Source: an uncultured bacterium (GTDB lineage Bacteria > Cyanobacteriota > Vampirovibrionia > Gastranaerophilales > Gastranaerophilaceae). From it: a DNA stretch of 64,000 nucleotides. The DNA lies in contig CADBUY010000004.1 of NCBI GenBank assembly GCA_902797965.1, forward strand, positions 1 through 64,000. The letters are read 5' to 3'. Positions 36,444 to 45,424 of the stretch are shown here, piece after piece. A program made the position numbers and the translations under genes. A model generated the notes under the pieces. The model did no database searches. It was not told where the DNA came from and saw nothing but the letters and a program-made list of their open reading frames with translations. How positions within the stretch are numbered: the first letter of the stretch is position 1; each line of letters begins with the position of its first letter.

Positions 36444-39400
36444 ATGGCAGATATTAACAACTTTTCAGATATAAATGAAAATTTTGATACCATTAAAACA
36501 TTGCTAAATACAATAAGAGCGCAGGGAGTACTTAATACCTCGGATATGGATAAGCTCTTAGAGGGTATAAATTCAAAATTAGAAAAAATGGATACGGAAG
36601 AAGATATAGACTTAATTAAGGCTTATCTGACCGAATTAAAGCAAAACATGGAAGAAAGACATGATGTATTGATATCTAAATTCGGTGCGATAGAATCTTT
36701 ATTTTCAAATATTCTGAAAAACAGTTCAGAGGCTGTAAAAGCCGAACAATTGAAAGAATTATTTGATATAATCGCAACAAATTTGTCCGTATTTTCAAGA
36801 GAAGTTGTATCCCAAAAAGAATCCCTTACTGATATTGGGCTTAGACTTGATGCTATGCGTTCCGATGATACACAGAAAAAGGATATTATAAAAAGTGTAT
36901 CAAGTGTTAAAAATGACATAGAAAAACTGAGTAATGGGTTTGATTCTATCGTCATCAGTCTGAATGAAAACTTTAAAACTGTTCTTAAAACCGTATCTGA
37001 AATCGACCAATCTGAGTCAATAAAAGGTTTTTCTGACCGACTTAATGACATTGTAGATTCTTCTAATACTATTTTGTCTGCTATTCAGCTGATAGATAAA
37101 AAGAATGTTCAGTACGAAGAAGCTTTTAACGGTCTTGCAACAAAAGAAGATACAACAACCATCCAGAAGAATATAATAGAATTAAATGCAAATAGTAAAG
37201 CTATATCTGATTTAGTAGATACTATAGTTCAAAAGTCATATAAAATTGATAATCTTGCAGATAAAATTGACGCTTCCGTGAATATAATAGCAGGTTTAAA
37301 GGCTGAAATTGCTGATAAGAATGACTCTTCTAAACTTGCATTAATGGAAAGACTTGAACAGTTAGAAGAAACTGTAAAAGCTGTTTCCTCAAGCGAAGAT
37401 TTTGCAGCTTTTAAACAATCTCTTGAAACAGTATTTAGTGATATTTCAGATGGTTCACAGCAGTTAAAAAGTACTTTGGAAGCTGCATTGATAAATATAG
37501 ACAAAATGAATAACGACTTAAAGTCTCTTGATATTTCAAGTGGCTTTAATAATTTGTCTCAAAATATGGTTAATGTAGGAGAAGACGTAAAGGAAAAAGT
37601 AAGTGCTGAAACCGATAAACTTACTCAATTGCTTGATGTTAATATTACAAAGACTTTAGAAGATATCTCTTCAAATGCAGACGTTTTAAATTCAAGATTG
37701 AAAGACTCTCATACGGCAATTTCAGAATTATGTGAAAAGAATTTTTCTGAGGTTGCTGAAAATATTAACGGTTTGAGGAATATTATTTCTCAATTAGATG
37801 AAAATAATGTATCTGCAAATAATGCTATTTTTTCCAATATAACAGACCGGCTTGCTATTTTTGAAAGCAGTCTTAAAACATCTCTTGAAAAACAGGAAGG
37901 TTCTGTTTCAACTTCTTCTAATACAATTGTAGAACAAATACTTAATATCAAAAAACTTTCAGAAGATATAGATTATAAATTAGATTCGTCTTCAGTTGAA
38001 ATTTTAAATTCAACAAAAGAACTTGGAAATGTAAAAGAGTCTATAAATGCTTTATTGGCACTTGATTTTGCTAAACATATTTCGGAATTAAAAGTTAATT
38101 TATCAGAAGTGAAAGATGATTTGCAAAATGTGGTTGGATCTACGGAAAATGAATTATTAGAAAAACTGTCAAGAGATTTGTTCGGTAAATATGAACTTTT
38201 GGTAAGCAAGTTGGATAGTGTAGAGGCAGAAATTAAAAATACACAGGAAGATGCTTTAAATGGTTTAAAATCAGTTTTGGATAATATATTATCCTCTATT
38301 GTGGATGTATTATCATATGTAAGTGTTGCAAAAGAAGCAAACAATGAAACTTTAGAAGCTAAACTTACAGAAGTAACTGAGGGATTAAAAAACACAAATC
38401 TTGATTATGTAGAAAATGTAAGAGATATCGTTGATGTTATAAGAACTCAGGTAGAAGTTAATTTGAAACAAATCAGTGCTGAGTCTGATAATCGTTTAAA
38501 CCAAATTACATCATCAATAACAGCCGGTAATGAAGATATAAAGCAAGATATTCAGAAAACCTATAATAAAATTGAAGAAGTTTACGGAAGTTTTGATTCA
38601 TTAAAAGAACAATTAAATGTTAACTCATTAACTATGAGTTCAAACGTAACAGAAGTACTTGCTGCATCAGAAAATATAAGAAATGATTTTGAAATAAAGC
38701 TGACAGCATTAAAAAATACTCTTCTGGATAAAGTAACCGAATTTAAAAATGATTTCACATGTGAAAATACAGACAATTTAAGTGAATTAAAATTTAATAC
38801 AGAAAATCTTTATTCAAAAACTATTCAAAATTCTGAGGTATTAAAAGCAGAATTAAAAAATGAGTTAAGTTTATTTGTTGATTCTTTAAAGAAAAATATG
38901 GCAGAGCTTAGCGAAAATATTGCCGGTACTACATTGAAAATAGAGGGTGCAAATAAAGAAATAATTGATTATGTAAAGAATGATTTTACCGCTGAAGTTA
39001 ATAATTCTGTTGATTCAATAAAAATTAATACATCTGATGTTTTAACAGAAATAGATATAAAAGTAGCAGATGTAGTCAACTCATTTGCAACTCTAGAAAC
39101 TGCTGTAAATAACCTATCAAGTGAAACAACTTCTTCGTTTACAACTTCACTTGCAAAAATATTGGATAATTTTGTATCTTTACAAGCGTATATAAAAACA
39201 CTTCATGGTCAGGTAATAGAAAATGCTACCCAAATTTCAACAGATGTGAAATCTGATTTTGACAATTTGAGAGAAGATTTTGAAAAACAAAATAATACAA
39301 TAGATAATCATCTTGGACACCAAACAAATGTAATCGAACAGAATTACACGATGATAGAAACATTAATAAAAGGGGTAGATGAACAATACAGAGATGATTT

Positions 39401-42400
39401 TAGGGCTGCTATACAGGATTTAAAAGCAGAATTCTCTCTTTTAAAGAAAAAAGTTGCTGATGTAGATAGTGCAGTAGATGAGGACTTGGCTCGTCAGATT
39501 TCTATTATAGAAGGTAGTTTTGAGTCTTTAAATCTGATGCTTGTGGATATAATGAATCAAGCCACTGACTCTTTGGGAGATAAGATAAAGAAAGAACTGG
39601 GCGGTGCATCTGACCGAATGAGCGAAGCTCTGGCAGAAGAACTGGAACAGTATAAAACTCAGATTGAAGAACTTTATTCGGAATTAAAGAACCAAAATTG
39701 CGAGCAGGCTGAATTTATAAAAGACAAGACTCTTGAACTAAACAGTATTCTTGAATCTACTCTGGATAAGCAAAATGCTGAAAATAAAATTCAGCTTGAT
39801 AATATAGCTCAAAATCTTAAAATGGCAATTAATGAAAATATTGCATTTACAACTTCCGATTATGGTTCATTAAAAGGTAAGATAGAAGAGTTTTATAATA
39901 ATATAACAATTAAAAATAATGCGATGGTAGACTCTATAAAGGCTCAACTTGATGATGTTGTAAAATTTATAAATTCTAATCTTGATATTCAGGAAGAACA
40001 GGTAAGTTCCAGCTTTGAAAACATATTAAACAGTATTCAAAATATAAATTATCTAGTAACCGAGTTTAACAATCAATTAGAGCCAAAGATTGAACTGATT
40101 CAGTCATCAATAGAAGAAATGAAACAGGAAACAATAATGGAGCTTGATGAAAAATCCTCTGGTATTGTAGATGGCTTATCTTCTGTAATAAAAGAATTTT
40201 CAGAAGGCTCTACTGAACATGTTGATGCAAAAATTAATGAAATAGTAGATATACTTGGAAATTCATCCAATTCTATAAACGGAACCGTTGCAGGCAGAGC
40301 AAGAGAAATTCTTGATGAACTTGTAACAATGCAGTCCTCTCAGGTTGAACAAAATAACAAATTACAGAATATATTTGAAGATGAAATTAAAACCGAACTT
40401 AGTACATTAAATGATAAACTGCAATCTATATTTGAAGAAAGTTCTGTTAATATAATAACTCATTTGGGAAATGCAAATACTCAGCTAACAGAGAATGTAA
40501 ATACCGGCATGAAAGAGTTTATGAGCTCTATTGATGCGCTAAATGAGAAAATGGATAAAGAAGAACTTTCAAGAATGAATGTATTTCAGGCTCAAATACA
40601 GGAATTAAATCAAACTTTCAACAATTTGATAAATGAGTCGAAAGAATTTACAAAAGCAGAAGTTGAAAAAATATCAGATGTTTTAATCAATGATGTTTCA
40701 GCTGGTGAGTTACGTACTATGGAATCTTTTGCTGATAAAATTCTTGAACAGATAGAAAGTGTAAAACAAAATTCAATAGTTTGCAAAGATTTGATATCTA
40801 ATTTATTAAACGAGCATCTGGACATAGTTACAAAGAATATTGAAAAAGAAACAGATGTAATTGTAGGCGATATTATTGAACAGGTCGGAATTCTAAAAGA
40901 TACTCAAAGAGATGAAATTTCAAGTTTAACTTCAACTATAGAGGGTTCAGTTGCCGGTTATGTAATTGATGCAGTCAATGACTTAAAATCTTATCTGGAT
41001 GTAAGAACTGATTCGTCAATAATGAATGAAAAACTTGATAAATTAAATCAGGAGCTTCAAAAGTCTGTAGAAAGTACTGCTGAAAACATTTCAAAATTGC
41101 TCTCTAAGAGTGTATTAACAGATTCAATTGAAAATTTAAGAACTACAAATGAAGTTCTCCTTGAATCAATGACTGAAAAATTAAATTCCGGAATTCAGGA
41201 CTTTATCAGGGAAAATGTATCAAAGAAATTTGATGAGAAATTTAATATTTTTGATAAGAGATTTACGGACACTATTGTAGAAAAGTATGAGGAAGTAAAA
41301 GTTCTTTCAAGTCAGTACAATAAATCTTTTGAAAAGATATCTTCTTCTGTAGAAGATTTAGTATCAAAATTTGTTGATTCTAAAGATGACATTAACAACC
41401 GCTTACAAACGCTTGTTGGTGGAATTAATAAGTCTGTTGATGAACTAAAATATAGTTTTGCTGATTTAAAAGCTCAAATTTTGAATAAATCATTTGATGA
41501 AGCATTCCATGATTCTGTTCACAATCAGATTGCAGGTATTGAGAACTTGGTAAAGGAACAGATTGGTTATTTGGAGGATATCAACGAACTGTGCAGTACA
41601 AATCTTCCCGAACTTACAGAAATGAATACAATCGTTAAGTTTGCTATTCAAAAGAATATATCTGATATAAAGGATCAAATTGCAAATCAGGATGTAAATA
41701 TTCCAAAAGCATTGAACCAGTTGAAATCTGATATTGTAACTAATTTTATTAATGTATTTAATCAAATATCATTTGTAGCTGAGCAAGAAGAAATAATTGA
41801 TTTTATTCAGGAAAAACATTCCGAATTAATTACGGTTTTAAGCCATATAGTCACAACGGTTGATGGAGTAGAAACTGTAAAAGATAACCTTGCCGTTGTT
41901 GATAATAAGATGGATTCATTAAAAGAGGATATTGATTTAATTAATGAAAAAATTACTGCAATTATATCTTCTGAAGGAAAAATTGATTATGTATACAGCT
42001 TGCAGGATTTGGAGTCTGATATTGCAAACTTAAGAATTGTTCTTAATGAAATGAAAGCTGATAACAAATCTGAAGAGTTTGAAGAATTGTTATCTTCTAC
42101 AAATAATATTTATGCTTTAGTAGAAGCAATAAAAGCAGAAATGCCAAAGTTTGAAATAGAAGAATTTAAAAAGGATTTTGAAACATTATCAGAAGATATC
42201 GTAAGTATAAGCACAAGAACAAATAAATTATTGTTGTCTTCTGATGAGTCTTATAAGACATTACAAAACAATCTTCAGGACTTCAAGCTGGTTATCAATG
42301 ATTTGGATGAAAGAACCAGAAATTTTGCTCATGATGCAGGAATTGATAAAATAGATCATAAACTTGCAAACTTAAATTCAATGATGCAAAATGGTGCAAA

Positions 42401-42926
42401 GACAAACCAAGTATTTAATCAGGTCTTTGAGTATTTGGCAGAATGGGTAGACAGAGCAGGAAGCCAGATAACGGCAATATCTGATAAAGTAGAAACACTT
42501 GATGATATCGGACAGATTAAAGTTATGCTGGAAGATTTGCGAGCTGAATCTCAGGATAATACAGAAAGTGCAGAACTTGTTGAGGCTCTTGGCTCTGTAT
42601 TTGAGAAACAATCAAAGAAAATTGCATCCTTAGAAGCAAAATTAGACAGAATGATTGTTGATTCAAATATAAACAATAAAAACAATAAATTTGATTTATC
42701 ATCACTGGAAGAAACTTTGAATAAATATTTAGTAGCCATAGATGATAGAATGGTTAAACAGCAGGAAAAGATTAATTCACTGGACGATAAACTGGAAGAA
42801 GTTGTATCTTTGATAGATAATAAAGGTACTGCACAGCTAACAAAAAAAGTTGGTGGTATGGATAAGCAACTTGCAAAATTGAATAAGAGTATCGAAAAAA
42901 TAGCATCAAATGTTGTTGAAAAGTAA
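36444..42926 (+). CDS. Giant 2160-residue coiled-coil protein
   Basis: A 2160-residue acidic, almost entirely helical protein rich in Glu, Lys, Asn, Ser, Ile and Leu, with heptad-like spacing along its whole length. No signal peptide, transmembrane segment, nucleotide-binding motif or Pro/Gly-rich breaks are visible, and there are only about five cysteines. It shows many degenerate repeats of about 30-60 residues (for example, recurrent leucine-rich segments followed by a D-x-I/V step) but no exact tandem repeat. It could form a filament several tens of nanometres long or more: a cytoskeletal, polarity or adhesive scaffold. MukB/SMC is excluded as no Walker motifs or hinge are seen. It overlaps the downstream oxidase gene by 17 bases. 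Function unknown. Confidence 0.82.
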   Translation: MADINNFSDINENFDTIKTLLNTIRAQGVLNTSDMDKLLEGINSKLEKMDTEEDIDLIKAYLTELKQNMEERHDVLISKFGAIESLFSNILKNSSEAVKAEQLKELFDIIATNLSVFSREVVSQKESLTDIGLRLDAMRSDDTQKKDIIKSVSSVKNDIEKLSNGFDSIVISLNENFKTVLKTVSEIDQSESIKGFSDRLNDIVDSSNTILSAIQLIDKKNVQYEEAFNGLATKEDTTTIQKNIIELNANSKAISDLVDTIVQKSYKIDNLADKIDASVNIIAGLKAEIADKNDSSKLALMERLEQLEETVKAVSSSEDFAAFKQSLETVFSDISDGSQQLKSTLEAALINIDKMNNDLKSLDISSGFNNLSQNMVNVGEDVKEKVSAETDKLTQLLDVNITKTLEDISSNADVLNSRLKDSHTAISELCEKNFSEVAENINGLRNIISQLDENNVSANNAIFSNITDRLAIFESSLKTSLEKQEGSVSTSSNTIVEQILNIKKLSEDIDYKLDSSSVEILNSTKELGNVKESINALLALDFAKHISELKVNLSEVKDDLQNVVGSTENELLEKLSRDLFGKYELLVSKLDSVEAEIKNTQEDALNGLKSVLDNILSSIVDVLSYVSVAKEANNETLEAKLTEVTEGLKNTNLDYVENVRDIVDVIRTQVEVNLKQISAESDNRLNQITSSITAGNEDIKQDIQKTYNKIEEVYGSFDSLKEQLNVNSLTMSSNVTEVLAASENIRNDFEIKLTALKNTLLDKVTEFKNDFTCENTDNLSELKFNTENLYSKTIQNSEVLKAELKNELSLFVDSLKKNMAELSENIAGTTLKIEGANKEIIDYVKNDFTAEVNNSVDSIKINTSDVLTEIDIKVADVVNSFATLETAVNNLSSETTSSFTTSLAKILDNFVSLQAYIKTLHGQVIENATQISTDVKSDFDNLREDFEKQNNTIDNHLGHQTNVIEQNYTMIETLIKGVDEQYRDDFRAAIQDLKAEFSLLKKKVADVDSAVDEDLARQISIIEGSFESLNLMLVDIMNQATDSLGDKIKKELGGASDRMSEALAEELEQYKTQIEELYSELKNQNCEQAEFIKDKTLELNSILESTLDKQNAENKIQLDNIAQNLKMAINENIAFTTSDYGSLKGKIEEFYNNITIKNNAMVDSIKAQLDDVVKFINSNLDIQEEQVSSSFENILNSIQNINYLVTEFNNQLEPKIELIQSSIEEMKQETIMELDEKSSGIVDGLSSVIKEFSEGSTEHVDAKINEIVDILGNSSNSINGTVAGRAREILDELVTMQSSQVEQNNKLQNIFEDEIKTELSTLNDKLQSIFEESSVNIITHLGNANTQLTENVNTGMKEFMSSIDALNEKMDKEELSRMNVFQAQIQELNQTFNNLINESKEFTKAEVEKISDVLINDVSAGELRTMESFADKILEQIESVKQNSIVCKDLISNLLNEHLDIVTKNIEKETDVIVGDIIEQVGILKDTQRDEISSLTSTIEGSVAGYVIDAVNDLKSYLDVRTDSSIMNEKLDKLNQELQKSVESTAENISKLLSKSVLTDSIENLRTTNEVLLESMTEKLNSGIQDFIRENVSKKFDEKFNIFDKRFTDTIVEKYEEVKVLSSQYNKSFEKISSSVEDLVSKFVDSKDDINNRLQTLVGGINKSVDELKYSFADLKAQILNKSFDEAFHDSVHNQIAGIENLVKEQIGYLEDINELCSTNLPELTEMNTIVKFAIQKNISDIKDQIANQDVNIPKALNQLKSDIVTNFINVFNQISFVAEQEEIIDFIQEKHSELITVLSHIVTTVDGVETVKDNLAVVDNKMDSLKEDIDLINEKITAIISSEGKIDYVYSLQDLESDIANLRIVLNEMKADNKSEEFEELLSSTNNIYALVEAIKAEMPKFEIEEFKKDFETLSEDIVSISTRTNKLLLSSDESYKTLQNNLQDFKLVINDLDERTRNFAHDAGIDKIDHKLANLNSMMQNGAKTNQVFNQVFEYLAEWVDRAGSQITAISDKVETLDDIGQIKVMLEDLRAESQDNTESAELVEALGSVFEKQSKKIASLEAKLDRMIVDSNINNKNNKFDLSSLEETLNKYLVAIDDRMVKQQEKINSLDDKLEEVVSLIDNKGTAQLTKKVGGMDKQLAKLNKSIEKIASNVVEK

Positions 42927-44298
42927 TATAGACGAATTAAAAAAAATAATAAAAAAAGAAAATCTTCTGACAAATGAGGAAGAACGATATTGTTATGCGC
43001 AAGATTCCGCAAATATTCGCCATAAACAGGAACTTCCTGATGTTGTAGTTTTTGTAGAAACAATAGAAGATGTGCAACGTATTGTCAAATATGCAAATAC
43101 ATACAGTATTCCCATAATATCCAGAGGAGCAGGTACAAACACTGTAGGCTCTTGTACTTGCCCCAAAGGTGGAATTGTTCTAAACTTCACAAAAATGAAC
43201 AAAATCTTAGAATTTAATCCTGATGATATGACAATGCGAGTACAGCCGGGGGTTGTTTTAAATGATATTAAGAAGCTGGCTGAAAGTGAAAAACTTTTTT
43301 ACCCTCCGGATCCGTCAAATTTTAAAGTATCTACAATCGGCGGAAGTATTGCTCAATCTTCAGGCGGAGCAAAGTCCTTTAAATATGGGACAACAAAAGA
43401 TTATATATTAAGTCTTACGGTAGTACTTGCTGACGGAACTCTTATGCGTCTCGGTTCAGGTACTATAAAAGATGCTGTAGGATATCATCTTAACCAGCTA
43501 ATGATTGGTAGTGAAGGAACACTTGCAATAGTTGTTGAGGCAGAATTAAAATTAATTCCTTTGCCGGAAGCATCTGCCGTAATAACTGCATATTTTGACA
43601 GCATAGAGAATGCAATATCCGGTGTAAACGGTATAATAAAAGAACGTATTTTCCCTGCAACTATTGATTTTATGGATAAAAACTCGATAAATACTGTCGA
43701 AAAGTTTTATCCTTGCGGATTAAATATAGAGCGTGAATGCATGCTTTTAGTTGAAGTTGATGGTTTTGAAGCCTCTATGAATACTCAATTGCTAAGAGTT
43801 CAAAAAGCATTGTTAGAAAATGGAGCTATTGATATAGTATCAGTAGCGGATAAAGATAAAATAGAAGCTGTATGGACTGCAAGAAGAGCAAGTTATGGAG
43901 CAGCTGCAAAACTTGCGCCTGATATAGTAACAGATGATATTATTGTTCCACGTTCTGTTTTATCAAAAATGGTATGCGGTTGCAGGGATATTTGTCGAAA
44001 ATATAATTTAAAAGTTTGTATAGTAGGACATGTAGGAGATGGTAATGTTCACCCGCAAATTGCACTAAATCTTGATAAAGACGAAGAATTTAAAAATTTA
44101 ATGCAGGCAAAATCAGAGATATATGCACTTGCGGTTAGCTTAGGCGGCACTATTTCTGCTGAGCATGGTGTTGGAGTAGAAAAACTTTCGTACTTGGATA
44201 AAATTCTGGATACAGCTTCGATTGATTATATGAAGCGAATTAAATCATTATTTGATCCAAACGGTATTTTAAATCCCGATAAGATTTTTAAGATATAG
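42910..44298 (+). CDS. GlcD-type FAD-linked oxidase
   Basis: A 462-residue flavoprotein of the FAD_binding_4 / FAD-oxidase C family, which oxidises D-2-hydroxy acids such as glycolate or D-lactate. The FAD-binding region includes PIISRGAGTNTVGSC near residue 70 and FKVSTIGGSIAQSSGGAKSFKYG at about 137. The C-terminal domain has the signature HVGDGNVHPQI and the family tail GGTISAEHGVG. The substrate cannot be told. Its ATG lies within the giant gene, so translation may be coupled. Named glcD in relatives; no glcE/F is here. Confidence 0.92.
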   Translation: MLLKSNIDELKKIIKKENLLTNEEERYCYAQDSANIRHKQELPDVVVFVETIEDVQRIVKYANTYSIPIISRGAGTNTVGSCTCPKGGIVLNFTKMNKILEFNPDDMTMRVQPGVVLNDIKKLAESEKLFYPPDPSNFKVSTIGGSIAQSSGGAKSFKYGTTKDYILSLTVVLADGTLMRLGSGTIKDAVGYHLNQLMIGSEGTLAIVVEAELKLIPLPEASAVITAYFDSIENAISGVNGIIKERIFPATIDFMDKNSINTVEKFYPCGLNIERECMLLVEVDGFEASMNTQLLRVQKALLENGAIDIVSVADKDKIEAVWTARRASYGAAAKLAPDIVTDDIIVPRSVLSKMVCGCRDICRKYNLKVCIVGHVGDGNVHPQIALNLDKDEEFKNLMQAKSEIYALAVSLGGTISAEHGVGVEKLSYLDKILDTASIDYMKRIKSLFDPNGILNPDKIFKI

Positions 44299-44313
44299 AT
44301 AAAGGAGAATTTT

Positions 44314-44631
44314 ATGGATATTATAGTTATTTATTGTACTGTTCCTGATAAAAAATTAGCTAAAGACATAACTAAAGTTCTTATGAAGCATAAACTTGCG
44401 GCTTGCGTAAGCAGAATTGAAAATGTTCGTTCAACGTTTTCATGGGACGGTGAAGTAAATGAAGAGAAAGAAGTTCTTCTTATGATAAAAACACGTCGTG
44501 CAAATTATGGCAAGATAAAACTGGTAATTGAGGATATGCACTCATATAATGTTCCTGAAATTATTGCATTACCGGTTGTTGATTGTAGTGAAGATTATTT
44601 AAAATGGTTAGTCAAAGAAACAGAATCCTAG
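44314..44631 (+). CDS. cutA: Divalent-ion tolerance protein CutA
   Basis: A 105-residue small trimeric protein of the CutA1 family, a PII-like fold linked to copper tolerance in E. coli. The signature KLAACVSRIENVRSTFSWDGEVNEEKEVLLMIKT is typical, and the YNVPEIIALPV end motif is intact. AAAGGAG lies before the ATG. It overlaps the next gene by 28 bases. Confidence 0.95.
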   Translation: MDIIVIYCTVPDKKLAKDITKVLMKHKLAACVSRIENVRSTFSWDGEVNEEKEVLLMIKTRRANYGKIKLVIEDMHSYNVPEIIALPVVDCSEDYLKWLVKETES

Positions 44632-45383
44632 AACTGGAAAATTATTTACGTTCTGCGGGAATAGACGTAAATATTGGCAGAAATAAAGCTCGGGGTCACA
44701 AAGGATTATTTATTCGCAGAGCGGATGGGTTTCGCATAGATATCTCAAAAAATCTTGATGACGATGGTGTTTTGTCTGTCCTGCTTCATGAGTTTGCACA
44801 TTTTTTGCATTATTCTTTTGATTCTACGCTAAAATCATTGGATTTTATTTTTGATAATTTTAACGATGATTTGCGAGAAGAACTTATTAGGGTAACAGTT
44901 TTAGATGTCCCAAAAGATTTTGCACAATCATTATATAATATGAAAAATGCTCTTTCTTGTGATATAAAAAAGCTTTCTGAAAGCATAAAGCAAGAATTAC
45001 CTCAATTTAAACTTTCAGAAAATAATAAGGTAATTGAAAGAGGGTTATCGGGAACATTAAAATATTTGCTAAAATATGACAGGGTTAAAATTTATAACCA
45101 ATTATATTCTGTTGAAAATTTAGATGATTATTTTTCTCTTAGCGAGGTTCAGAAAAATTATATAATGCTAAAATCCAAGCAACGCTCATTAAAACGTGTT
45201 AATTCAAGGATTAATAAATTAAATAAATATTACAATAATCCGTCAGAGCTATTTGCAAGATTTGTAGGTATGTATTATACAAACCCTGAAAAAGTAAAAA
45301 ATCTGGCACCAAAAGCTTACGATAAAATCAGTAAATCTAAGATACCGCAACTACAAGTAATAAATAAGATTGTGTTTGGGTAG
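44604..45383 (+). CDS. HExxH metalloprotease-like protein
   Basis: A 259-residue soluble protein with HEFAH at residues 62-66 (LLHEFAHFLHYSF), the zinc-binding HExxH signature, and a possible third ligand Glu in PSELFARF near 215, as in ImmA/IrrE-type gluzincins. The helical insert between them is unusually long. No signal peptide, so it would act in the cytoplasm. No helix-turn-helix or partner repressor is adjacent. Its start lies inside cutA. Protease activity is inferred from the motif only. Confidence 0.72.
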   Translation: MVSQRNRILELENYLRSAGIDVNIGRNKARGHKGLFIRRADGFRIDISKNLDDDGVLSVLLHEFAHFLHYSFDSTLKSLDFIFDNFNDDLREELIRVTVLDVPKDFAQSLYNMKNALSCDIKKLSESIKQELPQFKLSENNKVIERGLSGTLKYLLKYDRVKIYNQLYSVENLDDYFSLSEVQKNYIMLKSKQRSLKRVNSRINKLNKYYNNPSELFARFVGMYYTNPEKVKNLAPKAYDKISKSKIPQLQVINKIVFG

Positions 45384-45424
45384 TATACATTTGGTTTTAT
45401 TATTGGTATCATGTATTTAAAATA

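Noticed and set aside
36444..42926. The giant protein as an SMC/MukB or a phage tape-measure protein
   Set aside because: No Walker A/B or hinge, no transmembrane segments, and no phage structural genes nearby.
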